A DNA stretch of 64,000 nucleotides from Angiostrongylus vasorum (GCA_018806985.1 JADANN010000354.1:812501-876500), one strand, 5' to 3'; numbered from the stretch's first letter, positions 1 to 11,669 are shown. Made by a program: numbers and translations. Notes: a model not told the origin generated them from the letters alone.

Positions 1-163
1 AGCTAAACAGAGTGCTGTGTCGTTTACAGGTCAACAACAAAGACAGTTGCTGGCCTTCATGGATCAAAGGGGCATTTTCTGCCTTGCGGTTAGTTTCTTC
101 CAGAACGGCAGAGAATTCTGCGATGAGTCGAACGACCGCTCGACGACGTGTTGCAGCGCTCAT
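1..163 (-). CDS. Possible 5' end of an unidentified ORF running off the window
   Basis: On the minus strand an ATG at 163-161 opens a 54-codon frame that is still open at the window edge. It begins MSAATRRRAVVRLIAEF and continues with a charged, helix-friendly stretch. A basic N-terminus followed by a Glu-rich helix would suit a retroelement Gag or a host exon, but no family motif is visible. Further up the minus strand, 519-352 is also open for about 56 codons in another frame. The plus strand of 148-387 is open as well, so the coding strand is not settled. Low confidence. Confidence 0.18.
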   Translation of the reverse strand, partial: MSAATRRRAVVRLIAEFSAVLEETNRKAENAPLIHEGQQLSLLLTCKRHSTLFS

Positions 164-519
164 TTAAAAAAAAGTGGAGCAGAATTATTAATCAGCAAGC
201 GGGACTCATGAATATGAAGATCTTCATGGCTGATGGGTATGAGGAAACAAATCGAATGGATGAAATGCTGAAATCTGTACAACGTGTGATTGGGTCATCT
301 GGGAAGCTATCATCTCGGATATCTCTATCGTGGCTGACGCTTTTTTCGGCATCACCTTTTTTCAGAGCGGTATCGACTGGAATTTAGTGCCCACAGTGCA
401 GCTACAGCTTTAGCAATGTTGTGTTCATTGAAGTCACTTCGATTTAAGCCCGCCACACGAATTGACGATGTCACTGGAACATCAGCTACAACAACAGCAC
501 TTGGCAGCTTTGTGTTTGC

Positions 520-2660
520 TCATCAAAAGTCGAAATAGTGGCGTAATGGAGGAGATTAAGTTACCCTAGTGCAAGAGCATTAAGTGCAACTGAAAAGCTT
601 CAGGGTTTTGTTAGAAAAAAGTGCAGAATGAGAATTTTCAGTAAAAATTGAGACAGCTTAACGACATGTTGTTCAAATTTCTGTGGCAGTAATTGTAATA
701 GAATAGGGGAGGTATTGGCAATTTTTTCAAACCCTAAGCAAAAAATGATACGCTCATATAGAGGATTTGGAAAGAAGACGATTAAACGAAATTGCTCATT
801 TAGCAGCATCAATTTCCATGTATCTACTGTAGCAAATCTAGATCTATAAATAACTATTGTTGCAGTACATCATAATGGAGAAAGGAAATTGTCTAATGGC
901 GCTAAAGGTCCCATAAACGTCCTTCCGCATCTACATTGGATGGCAAAAGGAATTAAGCTGCTCACACATGCAGTTTTAAACATTGAAGTTCCACGAACAT
1001 GAAAAAAAACAGTGTCTGCAGTGATTGGATACACATTTGCGCCTATATTTGATTTTAGATGCCGGTCTCGGGATTATGATTCCCTTTCTCATCTCGCGCG
1101 GTACGAGTTATGTGTGATACCAATGTCGCACTATGTTTCAGTCTCATGTGCCAAGTTTTCGCTCTCTATGATCTTCTAATGGTCCTTCCATGTGTTCGGA
1201 ACGCCTACACCTGCATCTAATCAGAATAAAAAATTCCCTATGGCCGACAAAAAGAACTCTTCGAGGAATTATTACCTAATTCGTTAGGAAAGGATGTAGG
1301 GATGTCTGCTACCACGCACAGAGTCTGTGGCAGCGAATGAATGATATATAACGTCTGTGGCACCGAATGAATGATATAGAGAATGGAAGAATTATAGTTA
1401 GCAAAAGAAACTGTGATGCAAAGTAGAAATCTGAGAAGAAAATGAGCTTAGGATCCGTAAAGTCCGCTCTTAAATTCTTTCCTGCTTCGAATTGGCAGAA
1501 AAACAGAAAAAAAATGTTTTTGAGTTTTCCTGATGTCATATCGGTTGCTCTACCATTCATTCTGGGTGTTTAAAGAGCATAACGACCAAGACCATTCGCG
1601 CAATGGGATGCATTGTAACATAACTTTTACTGCGAAGAATGCCGAAAACATGTGGTAATGACGCAAATGCTAGTGGGTATTGGTAATGTAGAGAAATCCA
1701 CCGCAGCTCGTAGTCAACTCCCGCCCCTTAAAATGATTTCGCTTTCGAGATCGTCGGAGCCAAACGTTTATTTATTTAGAGGCAATTTATCTAAACAAGT
1801 CGTAACATGTTGAAAAGGTTATTTTTAGGAGCAGCACCAATAGTGCTCATCATATCATCGCTGCCAACATGTGCGTAAGAAAAAAGGAAAAAGGTGAAGC
1901 CGCTACCTATAAATACCAAGGCGATTGCTTGGGGATATAAAAAAGAAAAGTGAGAAAAGCGACGACAAAAATCGAGCACAAGCTCTTCAATGAATTAAAT
2001 AAAACTATCTTTACTAAGAAAAGTTCAACATTGCCTAAGTCAATGATTTGTATGTCTGTTAAAAGAAATATTTACACACATCGTATATGTTCTATGAGAA
2101 ATCTTTATATGAATTTTCGTTAGTTTGTCGATAGCGTTTAACTGGAAGAACTGTGATCGCTGCGCTAGTCATGGAGTTACTGGAGCAAAATTTTGAAGGC
2201 ATTGCAAGTAAATAATGAATGAGCTAAAAACTCAGGAAATGAATAAAAAAGAGAGGAAAAAAATCGATAATGGGAAAAAAACTTTTTGCCACCCAAAAAC
2301 TAAGTCCTTACAGCAACGAATACACTCTTTGCAAAAAAAAAAGCCGTTGAAAATGAAATGCAACGATTTTCGGCGAAGACTTGTAGTCTGATGTTTTATG
2401 GGCAACCCCAGTTTTCCGTCGCTTTATATCATAATGTGGAGAAGTTGAATTATCTAAAACTTTATACTTAAACCTTTTTCTAATCAATGGTTTTATGGTT
2501 GAAAGTGGAAAAAAAGGCATTTCAGCGAGGATATATCACATAAACCGCCAATTCAAGACGAATAGTAGGACAAAAAATTGGAGTTCGATTGAAGGAAAGC
2601 TTGGCGCGTTTCGTGAATTTCTCACATTTCGGAAGACGGTCTCTGACCTTTATAAAACTG
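520..2660. other. AT-rich stretch without a supported gene
   Basis: Only short open frames on both strands, with A/T homopolymers. A near-duplicate 21-24 bp segment with AATGATATA occurs at about 1338-1382 (two copies of a unit containing GTGGCACGAATGA-like sequence). No family signature, repeat family member or RNA gene recognised. Probably intergenic or intronic. Confidence 0.5.
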
Positions 2661-2667
2661 GTGTTAG

Positions 2668-3075
2668 AACTACAATGATTCTTAGATATTTGCAAAACTA
2701 TAAACCGCAGGTGTCTTCGGCGAGGATCAACCCTCCTCGTTACTCTTTCCGGAGGTTAACGTGTTAACCACCACACTATGCGCGTCACTCCCTTCCTTCC
2801 TCTTATGCTTCAATGCCCATTTGTGCACCACAGATCAATCTCGTTGACGGGTGATTGCTGATAGCACCTATAAAAAACGGTTGAGAGAAAGGTGAAACGA
2901 AGGGCCAGCATGCTATGGTGGTGAACACGTTAGCTTCAGAAAGGGTAATGACGAGGTTCGATTCTCTCCGCAAACATCTGCAGACCGGAGTTTTGCAAAT
3001 ATCTCAATATCACTGTAGTTTTATTTCCCATCACATCCTTCTATGAAGAAAAGAGTAGGCAGTAAATATAAAGTG
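2668..3075. mobile_element. Foldback/MITE-like element, copy 1 (two tRNA-like arms head to head)
   Basis: The left arm (about 2668-2800) reads on the minus strand what the right arm (about 2890-3030) reads on the plus strand. Both carry a tRNA-like block with GGTTCGATTC (box B-like, near 2953) and end in AGTTTTGCAAATATCTCA. Between the arms lies a family-specific core beginning GTTGACGGGTGATTGCTGATAG. The right side extends to GGCAGTAAATA. The same organisation recurs at 17.65 and 19.8 kb, with partial copies at 8.7, 58.4 and 63.6 kb. No protein-coding capacity, so non-autonomous. No convincing target-site duplication was read. Confidence 0.6.
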
Positions 3076-3084
3076 ACTACACTG

Positions 3085-4245
3085 CTGCTCTAGAAGCTTG
3101 TGAGGGTTGTGGAACAGCTTAAGCACAAATATATTAGAAAAGTGTTCAAAGTGCGTGAAATGCGGCAAGGAAAATAAGATCCGATAGGAACTGGGCGGAA
3201 GATGTGGGATGAAGAAAACACGAGAAAAAAATGCATTTGCTCTGCTTCATCTTTTTTTATCGGTTCGAGGATTTCACTCATTGAAGTTTTCGATTTCTGC
3301 GCGATAGACGATAACTTCCAGTTTAAAATCTTGCCCGCTATGTGTAGGGTTTCCTATGTGCACTTAGTGCAGTATTTGATTTAAGTAGGCCGACTGGGCG
3401 TTGTTATATTTCTATATATCTATCTATTCCTTCTGTTACTGAATTCTCTAGATTGGCCTTTTTTAAAGAAATGTTTTGTAGCTGCATTTATTTTGCTGGA
3501 AGAGAGAAGCTTCTCTTTACGCTTATCCCGAGGAGTTACAGTTTCGTGGTCGTTCGAAATCGCTACTTGCCACTCCGATTTCAAGGATTCTTCCTTCTCT
3601 CTCTTCCTGTGCACATATTGGTGACTGCTGGAAAAATGTTTCTTACAAGCGCACTTTTAGTGTGTGAGAGTTGAAAGGAGGGGAAATGAACCAGAATCTT
3701 TTTATTGGTTGGCTTTCGGTACCGTTTGATGATATTGGCCGTTTTCGGATAGGTTATTTCGAACATTCAGAAGTGCAAGCCATTTTTCGTTCGGTTTTTT
3801 TATCGGGTGAACGTTATACATTCTGACTGTTTGTTCAGAAACTCATAACATTTGTCCAACTCTTCTTCTGTGAAGTAGAAGACAAAACAATCATTTGTGC
3901 ATCTCTAGTAATATATGGATATCGATTACTAATGGCTGACGCTAGACATCAAGGCAACGGCAAGGCTTAAGGCCTGTTGCTGTCCTACTGCCTTTCTCAT
4001 TTTGCGAAACACTTCCTGGGTTATTTGAAGAGTAAGCAGTTTGGGCATATGGAATATTCAGTGAAAGACTCATGGAAGGCGATGATTATTTGAAGAAGCT
4101 ATTTTGTTCCCAATGAGTTTTAAATCTTCGTTTCATGTTTTTTTCTGCTGGCGTTATGAATGCATTTGGGTGACTAGTTTCCGTTCAACTTGAAGTTCCT
4201 AGGCTCTGAAGCAGGCGAAATCGGCTGAAACGTCAGCTTTTGTAA
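3085..4245 (-). mobile_element. Penelope-like element, truncated copy PLE-1 (RT palm and thumb remnant)
   Basis: Minus-strand frames with several shifts match the more complete PLE at 42.9-45.7 kb. In order they show a CPNCLLFK segment (about 4050), a decayed palm motif where YIDDCF has become TNDCF (about 3900), an ELDKCYEFLNKQSE segment, a KNILVH-like thumb segment with SHTKSALVRN (about 3650), and KEESL...QVAISN. The N-terminal region is missing and no GIY-YIG domain is recognisable. A plus-strand terminal motif (CTGAAGCAGGCGAAA...GAAACGTC, 4206-4234) lies just upstream in inverted orientation. Pseudogene. Confidence 0.75.
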
Positions 4246-4483
4246 ATATCAATATAATAACAAGATTGTGTGTTTATCAAAAAATACAGAAAATTGTTGA
4301 CCAATGCCTGGGATAATAGAAAGTTAGTCTTGGAAATTTCAACATTCATGACCTAACAATCGTCATTTAAAAGATAGAGGAACGGAAAATCTCGATAAAT
4401 GGACGTTCCACGCACTGAATGAATGGCAGCGAGATCTTCGCCATCTCGCCCGTTCTATTTCTATTTTACGAGGCAAAATCAGT

Positions 4484-4730
4484 GGCGCGTATGGCGCATT
4501 GGTCGGAGGTGCCCTGCAATACACATGGGAACGATCTCCGTGCCCTTGGCCCATTAAGCCTTTCATCGCTCCAGCGTCGGCAAATTGGTAACAGACTTGT
4601 CTGGAAGGATAGCAGCATTGAGATATGCATTCAATCACCTCCAACATATCTTAATGAAGTCGAATACACGGCACATGCTTCAGGGATTGAGCAACGCAGA
4701 CAACCTTATCCTTTTTTTTATTTTTAAAAT
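4484..4730 (+). mobile_element. tRNA-headed SINE (SINE-T), copy 1
   Basis: The head at about 4484-4545 is a decayed tRNA-like promoter: box A-like ATGGCGCATTGGTCGG and box B-like GGGAACGATCTCC. The body includes GGCAAATTGGTA and CATTCAATCACCTCCAA, and the 3' end reads CAACCTTATCC followed by T-rich sequence. It is collinear with copies at 7.9, 8.4, 21.7, 29.4 and 59.6 kb. Open frames here on either strand are by-products of the repeat. Confidence 0.65.
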
Positions 4731-5100
4731 TAGCTCATTTCGTTATCGCATCACGCGAGGCGACAAAGGTGACCTTATAAGACAAAAGGGAACGCTCAGC
4801 ATGGATGTTGTAACGAGACGAAGCACTTAAATATATTGGAAACGAGAAATTGCATTAAAGATGGTTATAGTGACAACTTTCCTTGGATTGAATAATCATT
4901 AAAACGTCATGAATCCTGGCAAGACGATAGCAGCTGAAAAGTGTTCCCACAAATTTGATGAAGTCCACCAAAAAAATGTGCGAAAATATCCATTATCGGA
5001 CAAAAGAAAAAAAACCCATTCTTCTTGCGAAGTAACGCTCAAGAGCTCAACGCATTAGTTCTTTGCCAGCTTTGAGTTCTTGTCCTCTTTTCAACAAAAT

Positions 5101-5490
5101 CCTCCCAACAGTTTACCGCCTCATCGTGGCTGGGAGGTGCTGCTGGGCGTCGGACTGCGAAGTACAGCGGGGGGAGGGGGATTCGTCCACCGGGCAGGGT
5201 CTCCCAAGCTGAGGAGTCCAGCGTTTCCATCAGGAAGCCTAGTTAAGAGTAAGCCAATATCAGGATCCATCACCGTCCTGGTATTAAAGTCGCATGGTGG
5301 TAAATCTGCCTTTGATCCACAAGGGCTGTGACTGCCTGTCGTGGTGACGACCTGTGGCAGACTTTGGCCAGGCTGTTCTCGGGATTCCAGAGAACCACAA
5401 TGGCTTAACCAGCAAATGTCCGAAAAATGGAGATTATGCTGGCGCTCACACAACTAATGATGACAGGCCGTTCAAGCACCAAGTAAGTAT
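5101..5490 (+). mobile_element. RTE-tailed SINE (SINE-R), copy 1
   Basis: Begins CCAACAGTTTACCGCC and ends in the RTE-1-like tail containing GGAGATTATGCTGG and CAAGTAAGTATC. It is collinear over about 390 bp with copies at 6.27, 9.24, 16.58 and 60.25 kb. The internal G-run (about 5168-5180) and several tail substitutions mark it as an older copy. No coding function; translated frames across it are shadows. Confidence 0.75.
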
Positions 5491-6076
5491 CACCAAAGAT
5501 AAGCTTGACGAGTACGAGAATCAAGGCGTTCTACATTTGTTTTCCAAATGGACTAAGGCTAATTCTGAAAAGGAGATAATGTTTGCTACAATGTCATTAT
5601 TGGTAACTTCGACACCAAAATTCGCCCACTAGAAGTCTTAAAAATTAAACATAGAAACCAACGAAATGGAATGAAATGAAAGGAGTGCTGGCCGTTTTTT
5701 ACAGTGACGGCAGCAAGCATTTATTCTAACACACCTTTAAGTTACATCCCTAGGCTTAAACGGAAGAATCTTAGTACCACAATAAAAAAAGATAAGCCGT
5801 AGTATTCCAAAAGCTTCGTCTAACCGATTTCACCATGCTTCCGAAGTAGCACTCGCGATTGAAGGACTTACTCCATCACGCAAGAGTTCTTTTCGACAAA
5901 AAGCTGCGAAATTCAGGGAAACAAACGACACAATCAATAGCATTGGAATGCGTTTAGTTTGATCCTGGGAAGATGTTGTTATCACCAAAACCAGAGAATA
6001 AAACGATCGCACTGTTCTTTGTCTTCACGCTAGTACTAAAAAAGTGCAAGTGATACTAGATCTTAATGGCAGATGA

Positions 6077-6247
6077 GAAGAGTATTGGTCAGCGTTAAAG
6101 TGCTTGGAAAGGGAAAATGAAAAGGCTGCTGAAACTTGGCCAGTTGGAAGACCAAAGCGATCGTCCTGTGAGATTCGGACAGAACAGGCACTGATTTCTG
6201 AGGGTAATGTGGAAAATATTCTACATCTTCTATCCCAATCTCTTCGG
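6077..6247 (+). other. Coding-like open segment, possible host exon
   Basis: The plus-strand frame beginning GAAGAGTATTGG is open for 57 codons, rich in Glu, Lys and Leu, and free of repeat homology. It is preceded by an in-frame stop and ends at CTTCG|GTAGCT, which could be a 5' splice site but is not a strong consensus. It could be a decayed exon or chance. No domain recognised. It lies immediately beside a SINE-R copy. Confidence 0.2.
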
Positions 6248-6267
6248 TAGCTACGTGTATATGTATA

Positions 6268-6657
6268 CACTTACTTGATACTTGAATAGCCCATCCTCAC
6301 TGGTTGCGTGGGCCCCAGCATAATCTCCATTTTTCGGAGATTTGCTGGTTAAGCAATTATGGTTCCCTGGAGTCACGAGGTCAGCATGGCCAAAGTCTGC
6401 CCCAGGTCTTCACCACCACGGGCCATCGCAGCCCTTGTGGATCAAAGGTAGATTTGCCACCATGCGACTAGTTTCATACTAAGACGGTGAGTGATCCTGG
6501 TATTGGTTTACTTTTAGCTGGGCTTCCTGATGAAAACGCCGGCTCCTTCTCAGCTTTGAAGACTCTGCTGTGGGGATGAATGGCCCTGCTGTACATCGCA
6601 GTCCGACACCCAGGAGCACCTCCCATCCACGGTGAGGGCGACGAACCATTGGAAGGC
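6268..6657 (-). mobile_element. SINE-R copy 2 with target-site duplication
   Basis: On the plus strand the element is seen tail first (CTTACTTGATACTTGAAT at 6269 onward) and ends near 6657. It is flanked by identical 10-bp repeats TATATGTATA at 6258-6267 and 6658-6667. This is a direct sign of target-primed insertion. The right-hand duplication runs straight into a TA microsatellite. Same internal landmarks as the other SINE-R copies. Confidence 0.85.

Positions 6658-6735
<78 letters not shown>
6658..6735. repeat. (TA)n microsatellite with TATG interruptions
   Basis: An alternating TA tract interrupted by ATGTACATATATG. It starts inside the right target-site duplication of SINE-R copy 2. The runs of Ile-Tyr in open frames here are not protein-coding. 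Confidence 0.95.
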
Positions 6736-6738
<3 letters not shown>

Positions 6739-7885
6739 TGTGATAGATGCTCCACTCGAATCTTATACATTATCACTTCACTGAATAATTGTAATGCATT
6801 GATCTGATTAGGGTTGCACCCGAACACCTGAACAAGCTTTTTGTGATTCCTCACCAATACACTTCTCTATTTTTACATATCGCCCCTCAGAATTAGATAA
6901 TTCAAATCAGTGGAAAAATAAATAGGACAATGGAGTTGTACACTGAGACCTACACTTCGCCATCGACAATAGGGTAATCTTTGTGCTGATAATCTTCTGT
7001 ATGCTTTTCACAAGCGTTAACCTCAACAGTGGAAACGGTTTTGCCGTAATTCTGTTGGCTTAAAAAAGTTTTCGATTCGCTTGGTACAGAAGTGGCCACT
7101 GAAAACCTGGAAAGCTAGAGCATCCCTATTTAATGCGCAAAGACTTTTTATGAACTATGTGAGAATATCACAGCGACAATTTCAGCATTCTACGACTACA
7201 TTATCATTGACGTAGAGACTAGAATTGAACAAGGCGATAGCATCGTGCCAAAGTCATTACATTACTCTCGAGATATCGTGCGAACTAAAAGTCAGTGGTC
7301 CGCAAGTATATCATCTGCACATTGCTGATAATATCGTTCTTATGACATAATATATTAACAAGCAAAACGAGTTTTTCGCCACTTTCAACAGCGCTGGAGC
7401 AGAACCAGCTTACCGTTAAATTACAGGAGAAAGATCCTTATGAGAATTGCTTTTGCTTAAGCTGATTTACGAATACTCAATGAACGGTTTTCTCTCATCG
7501 CTCCAGGCAAGAGTTTTTTAGGCAAAGAAGTTAACACGATCAACAGCTTATCGCTAGAATTGAGCGAGAAAAAGCAGTGATGCTGGAGCCTGCCTTGGCA
7601 CTTAAATGGGGGAGGGAATCACCGCGCCACTTACCGTAACAATCAAGGATTAGAGCTACTCTCATGTAAGCCAAGAGGTTGAAAGTTACATGGATTGTCA
7701 GGTGCTGGAAGATCATTGCTGTAACGGTCACACTTCTTCATTGACATATTAGAAGTGAAACACGATACCTTTCAAATCTCCAGAGCGAGAGGAACCCATT
7801 AGGATAGTTTTGCGAAAAAGTAGGGAGAAATGGAAGCACTACTTGAGTCCACTATATTCACTTAAGAATTAAAGGAAGGATGGGT

Positions 7886-7888
7886 GAA

Positions 7889-7922
<34 letters not shown>

Positions 7923-7925
7923 AGA
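7886..7925. repeat. (TA)n microsatellite at the 3' end of a SINE-T copy
   Basis: Two TA runs around a single ACATA interruption, abutting the 3' end of the minus-strand SINE-T at 7925. Confidence 0.95.
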
Positions 7926-8201
7926 ATAAAGGATAAAGCTTTCAGCGTTTCAATCCCTGAGGGAAGCGCCATGCATTCGAATTCACTAAGCACCGTGTGG
8001 AGGTGGTTGAATGCATATATGACCTTCACAGTGACTCACGGTGGTCTACCGATGTACCGGGCAAGCGTTGCTATTCTCCCACACAAATCTGGCAACAATT
8101 TGCCGACCTCGGAGGGATGGAAGGCTCGGTGGGCCATGGAAGAGGGGATCTATTCCACGTGTGTGTTGCAGGGCGCCTCCGAACACTGCGCCACACACGC
8201 G

Positions 8202-8204
<3 letters not shown>
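7925..8204 (-). mobile_element. SINE-T copy 2
   Basis: The minus-strand reading gives a tRNA-like head at 8204-8140: box A-like TGTGGCGCAGTG and box B-like GGAATAGATCCCC. The body and a CTTTATCCTTTATTC 3' end follow. TA microsatellites abut both ends (7886-7925 and 8203-8258). This is one of the better-preserved heads in the window. The long frames with Ile-Tyr repeats spanning it are artefacts. Confidence 0.8.
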
Positions 8205-8259
<55 letters not shown>

Positions 8260-8300
8260 CAACCGGCGCATTCATTTTTACCGATCCTTTCGTTAACTCA

Positions 8301-8330
<30 letters not shown>
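8203..8330. repeat. Two (TA)n microsatellites separated by about 40 bp
   Basis: TA tracts at about 8203-8258 (running into ACATATACATATAC) and 8301-8328. The intervening 40 bp is unique. Confidence 0.95.
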
Positions 8331-8331
<1 letters not shown>

Positions 8332-8365
8332 ATGATGAGTGGATAAAAGAATAGAGAGTTGATTG

Positions 8366-8619
8366 TTGGGCAATCCGTGAGGAATGCAGCATAGATTCGA
8401 TTAAATTAAGCGTAGTAGAGGTGATTGACGCCATAATTTGCTTACACAATGACTTGCGGCGGTTTACCGATGTATCAAGTCAGTGCTCTTGTCCTCCTAG
8501 ATAGCTCTCAAACCAATTTGTAGAACCTGCATGGACGGGCGGCATCGTTAGCCGAGGGAGCGGATATGAATTGTAAGAGGATCTGTTACAACTGTACAAC
8601 ACCTCTCTCTCTGTCTGTC

Positions 8620-8620
<1 letters not shown>
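8366..8620 (-). mobile_element. SINE-T copy 3, degenerate
   Basis: Collinear with SINE-T (GGCGGTTTACCGATGTATC and related blocks) but with many substitutions, so the tRNA-like head is barely recognisable. CT-rich sequence and another TA microsatellite (8623-8663) follow. Confidence 0.55.
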
Positions 8621-8663
<43 letters not shown>

Positions 8664-8885
8664 AATTCTTACTTATTATTTACTGCCTACTCTTCTTAAT
8701 GGGTACGTTGCGAAATATAACTTCAGTGGTGTTCTAGAGACAGGCGAAACGAGGAAACCGCATGGTGTGGCGGTGAACGCGTTAGCCCCCGGAAAAGTGT
8801 AATAGCGCGTTCGTTTCCCACCGCAGACACCTGCGGTCTGGAGTTGTGCAAATGTCGAAATATTTCAGTAAAGTGAAATTATACA
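8664..8885 (+). mobile_element. Foldback/MITE-like element, copy 2 (internally deleted)
   Basis: Begins TTATTTACTGCCTACTCTTC, the reverse complement of the outer right end of copy 1. It then jumps to the right tRNA-like arm with GGTGTGGCGGTGAACGCGTT and GCGTTCGTTTCCC and ends near GTGCAAATGTCG. So both outer ends are present but the left arm and core are missing. Confidence 0.55.
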
Positions 8886-9239
8886 TGGCCTCACCCATGG
8901 CTAGCCAAAGAAATAGTTACGTTTGGAAAGCTCAGGCAACTTCAAACGAGTGTAAAAAAAATGCCTCATTCTTTTGTTCTCGACGATCTGTACTAAAAGC
9001 GAGTGATTATTAATATCTATCGCTCTCAGTGAGAATACTATTATGTAAATTTAGAAGATATAGCGTAAACGTCATCGACATAAGAAAGAATGAGAGAAAT
9101 TGACAACGAGAGAATGGAATAAAGAGAGGAGTAGGAATGGAAGAATAGAAAGAAAGGTGGAAAGGAATGGAACATTATTCTGTATTTTACAGCTCGTTCT
9201 TCATCCTCTACTATTGGCGCAAAGCCGAACAGTTTAACT

Positions 9240-9626
9240 TAGTTACTTGTTACATGAATGGCCCGTCCTTACTGGTTGCGCGGGCCCCAGCATAATCTCC
9301 ATTTTTCGGAGATTTGCTGGTTAGCATTATGGTTCCCTGGAGTCACAAGGTCAGCCTGGCCAAAGTCTGCCCCAGGTCTTCACCACAACAGGCAGTCGCA
9401 ACCCTTGTGGATCAGAGGGAGATTTACCACCATGCGACTTTGATACCAGGACGGTGGTGGATCCTGATATTGGTTTACTCTTAGCTAGGCATCCTGATGG
9501 AAACGCCAGACTTCTTCTCAGCTTGGGAGACCCTGTCAGGGGGTGAATTTCTCTCTGTACGTCGCAGTTCGACTCCCATGAACATCTCCCAGCCACGATG
9601 AGGCGGTAAACCGTTGGGCGAAACAC
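9240..9626 (-). mobile_element. SINE-R copy 3
   Basis: Full-length relative to the other copies: tail at left (GTTACTTGTTACATGAATGG), 5' end at right (AACCGTTGGG). A 7-bp repeat TTTAACT at 9233-9239 and 9627-9633 is a probable target-site duplication. Frames on both strands here are non-functional. Confidence 0.8.
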
Positions 9627-10008
9627 TTTAACTCCATGGGAAAAAAATTATATTGGAAAATTTCAGTTTTATTAAGGCCAAAGATCCACTGTCTATCTTT
9701 ATCAAATTTAGCAAGAAAGTAAGACTTCCCATCAAATTCTATATGTTAGGCCTGGAAGAACAAAAAGCAAGAAGACCTACATACACCAACTAAACAACGA
9801 AACCCATGTCAACCGTGAAATAAAGGTCTCGTCACGAAATGTGATTGAGGCTTTTTCGTCTACTCATTCACTGCCCATATCATCGATTCGTACGAGATCG
9901 TCTCCCTTGCATTGCCGTCCTCCGTCTTCATCCAACGCGTCATAAGAAAACCACTATCGCCAGCTGCTACTCTCCCACCAATTCATCTTATAAGTATTGA
10001 TTAGATGT

Positions 10009-10250
10009 CTTCTCCATTTTTCTTCAATAAGCAGACACGAAGTTGGTATTATAAAATTTATTAGTATACAATAGCTGACTTTTCGGCGGTTTCGCCTTCT
10101 TCAGCGTAGAAAGGTCAAATTGACATGCGATTTACTCAACCAATCACTTTGAAACCTTAGCAGATAAGACTTGACACATAAATGTGCATTCGTGTAATAA
10201 ACAGCTTCATTTCAACACCCATCGTTTATCTGCTGCAAAAATTCCAATTA
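10009..10250 (-). repeat. PLE-type terminal repeat, left inverted copy
   Basis: About 240 bp that reappears inverted at 13,630-13,868. Both carry the motif CTGAAGA..GGCGAAA..GCCGAAA (here 10,104-10,077 on the minus strand) followed by TATACTAATAAAT and a Y-rich end. No coding capacity. It is probably a solo or partner PLE-like terminus, by analogy with the same motif beside identified PLE copies. Confidence 0.55.
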
Positions 10251-10634
10251 GTCGGTGGAGATGTTAATGATGTTAGGAGGGCGGTCGGTTACTTTTTCAT
10301 TCCTACTTTCGTTTCTGATTTCGGTTTTAACATCTCTACGAATTAACTAGTAGGAAGACCGAACGAAGGATTCGTCGCCGAAAACACACCTCCTTCTGAT
10401 CCACATCGTGGTAAAGACCTGGATACGCCTTTGCAAGGTTACGTCAGGACTCCAGGGAGGGACCAAGTTGCACAACCAGCAATAGGCCAGCCTCAGTACC
10501 CCGCACACTGGCTGCTCCCGTCTATGACGTCAGGCGGTGAGACGACCGGTGAGAGGCCAGAGAATCTCGGGTTAGGCAGGACGTCACTGGAACTGGATCT
10601 GAGGAAAACAGGCACGACACGCCATGGAGGTTGT

Positions 10635-11463
10635 TTGTTACTATGCACGTTGCTAGAACACTCTCCACAGACGCCGATCTTCACGCCCTTCTTACAGCCG
10701 CAGATCGCATTAAATTTCACATGATCGCATTACAAGAAACAAAAATCATGAAGACCGACATACGCCAACTAAACAACGGGACCCTTGTGATCTGTGAAGA
10801 AAAGGTCCCGTCACGAAATGTCGGCGGCGTAGGCTTTGTCGTCCACCCGTCCATTGCCCATCTCGTCGACTCATATGAGATCCTTTCCCCTCGCATAGCC
10901 GTCCTCCGTCTTCAACTGTCGCATCATAAGAAGATCACTATCATCAACTGCTACTCACCGATCGACGCAGCTGATGAGTACGAATTAAATGCGTCCTACT
11001 ATCAGTTGGAGGAAGTTATCCGCAATGACAAAGAATATTACAAATTTGTTGTCGGAGACTTCAACGCCAGAATATGAAAGGTCAACGAGAGCGAATACAA
11101 GATCGGAAATTTTGGATTAGGAGAAAGAAATGAGAATGGAAACCGTCTCGCAGGACTCCTGTCAGCAGCACGTCTCTTCCATGGAAACTCGTTTTTCTTG
11201 AAGAAAGAAAGCCGCCGCTGGACATGGGAGTCTCCCAACGGCACGACTCATGCGGAGATCGAGCACATTCTCACAAACAGAAGATGGTGCCTACTTGACA
11301 CATCGGTAGTCCCATCATTCTATACTTGTTCCGATCACCGCCTTCTTCGCGCGAAGATTCGACTCAACCACAAGCTGGAAAAGAACTCTCTTCATCGACC
11401 ACGAAGAAAAAGTCTAGCTGTATACGACGAGAACATTCTAAACGAAGCCCTATCCAAACGTGA
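10635..11463 (+). pseudogene. RTE-1a APE-like endonuclease region
   Basis: Residues corresponding to the metal-binding endonuclease fold are visible in two frames. ALQETK holds the catalytic Glu (about 10,730), NCYSP follows (about 10,950), and VVGDFNARI holds the Asp/Asn pair (about 11,050) and stops straight after. The frame then shifts to RRWTWESPNG, IEHIL (where IDHI is usual) and CSDHRLLRA with the catalytic His (about 11,340). An upstream shift at about 10,650 separates the leader-encoded N-terminus. Motif order and spacing match RTE endonucleases, but the protein cannot be made intact. Confidence 0.85.
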
Positions 11464-11669
11464 CTGACAGATTAAAGAAGACCCGACCGAAGACTACGAG
11501 CTGCTTGTCGAAGGACTGAAAAGCTGTGCCGAATTAGCCTCAGTTCCTCAAGCAAGAAGATCGGATCGCATCTCCGTCACTACTAAGGAGTTGCTCGAAA
11601 AGAGATCGAAACTGAAGCTTGATCCTACTGCAACACGTTTGACATGACTAATAATAAATTCCAGCTGCA

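Noticed and set aside
148..387. 79-codon plus-strand frame near the window start
   Set aside because: The opposite strand is equally open in several frames and no motif supports either reading, so it was not called as a gene.
2880..2970. Possible tRNA gene (box B-like GGTTCGATTC)
   Set aside because: The sequence is part of a repeated foldback family and does not fold into a full cloverleaf with proper stems by eye; the same applies to the SINE-T heads.
5121..5453. 110-codon minus-strand frame and similar frames at 9.3 and 16.6 kb
   Set aside because: They fall inside SINE-R copies and are not conserved as protein between copies (stops and shifts).
7884..8354. Long frames with Ile-Tyr repeats (up to 156 codons)
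   Set aside because: They read through TA microsatellites and a SINE-T copy; no coding constraint.
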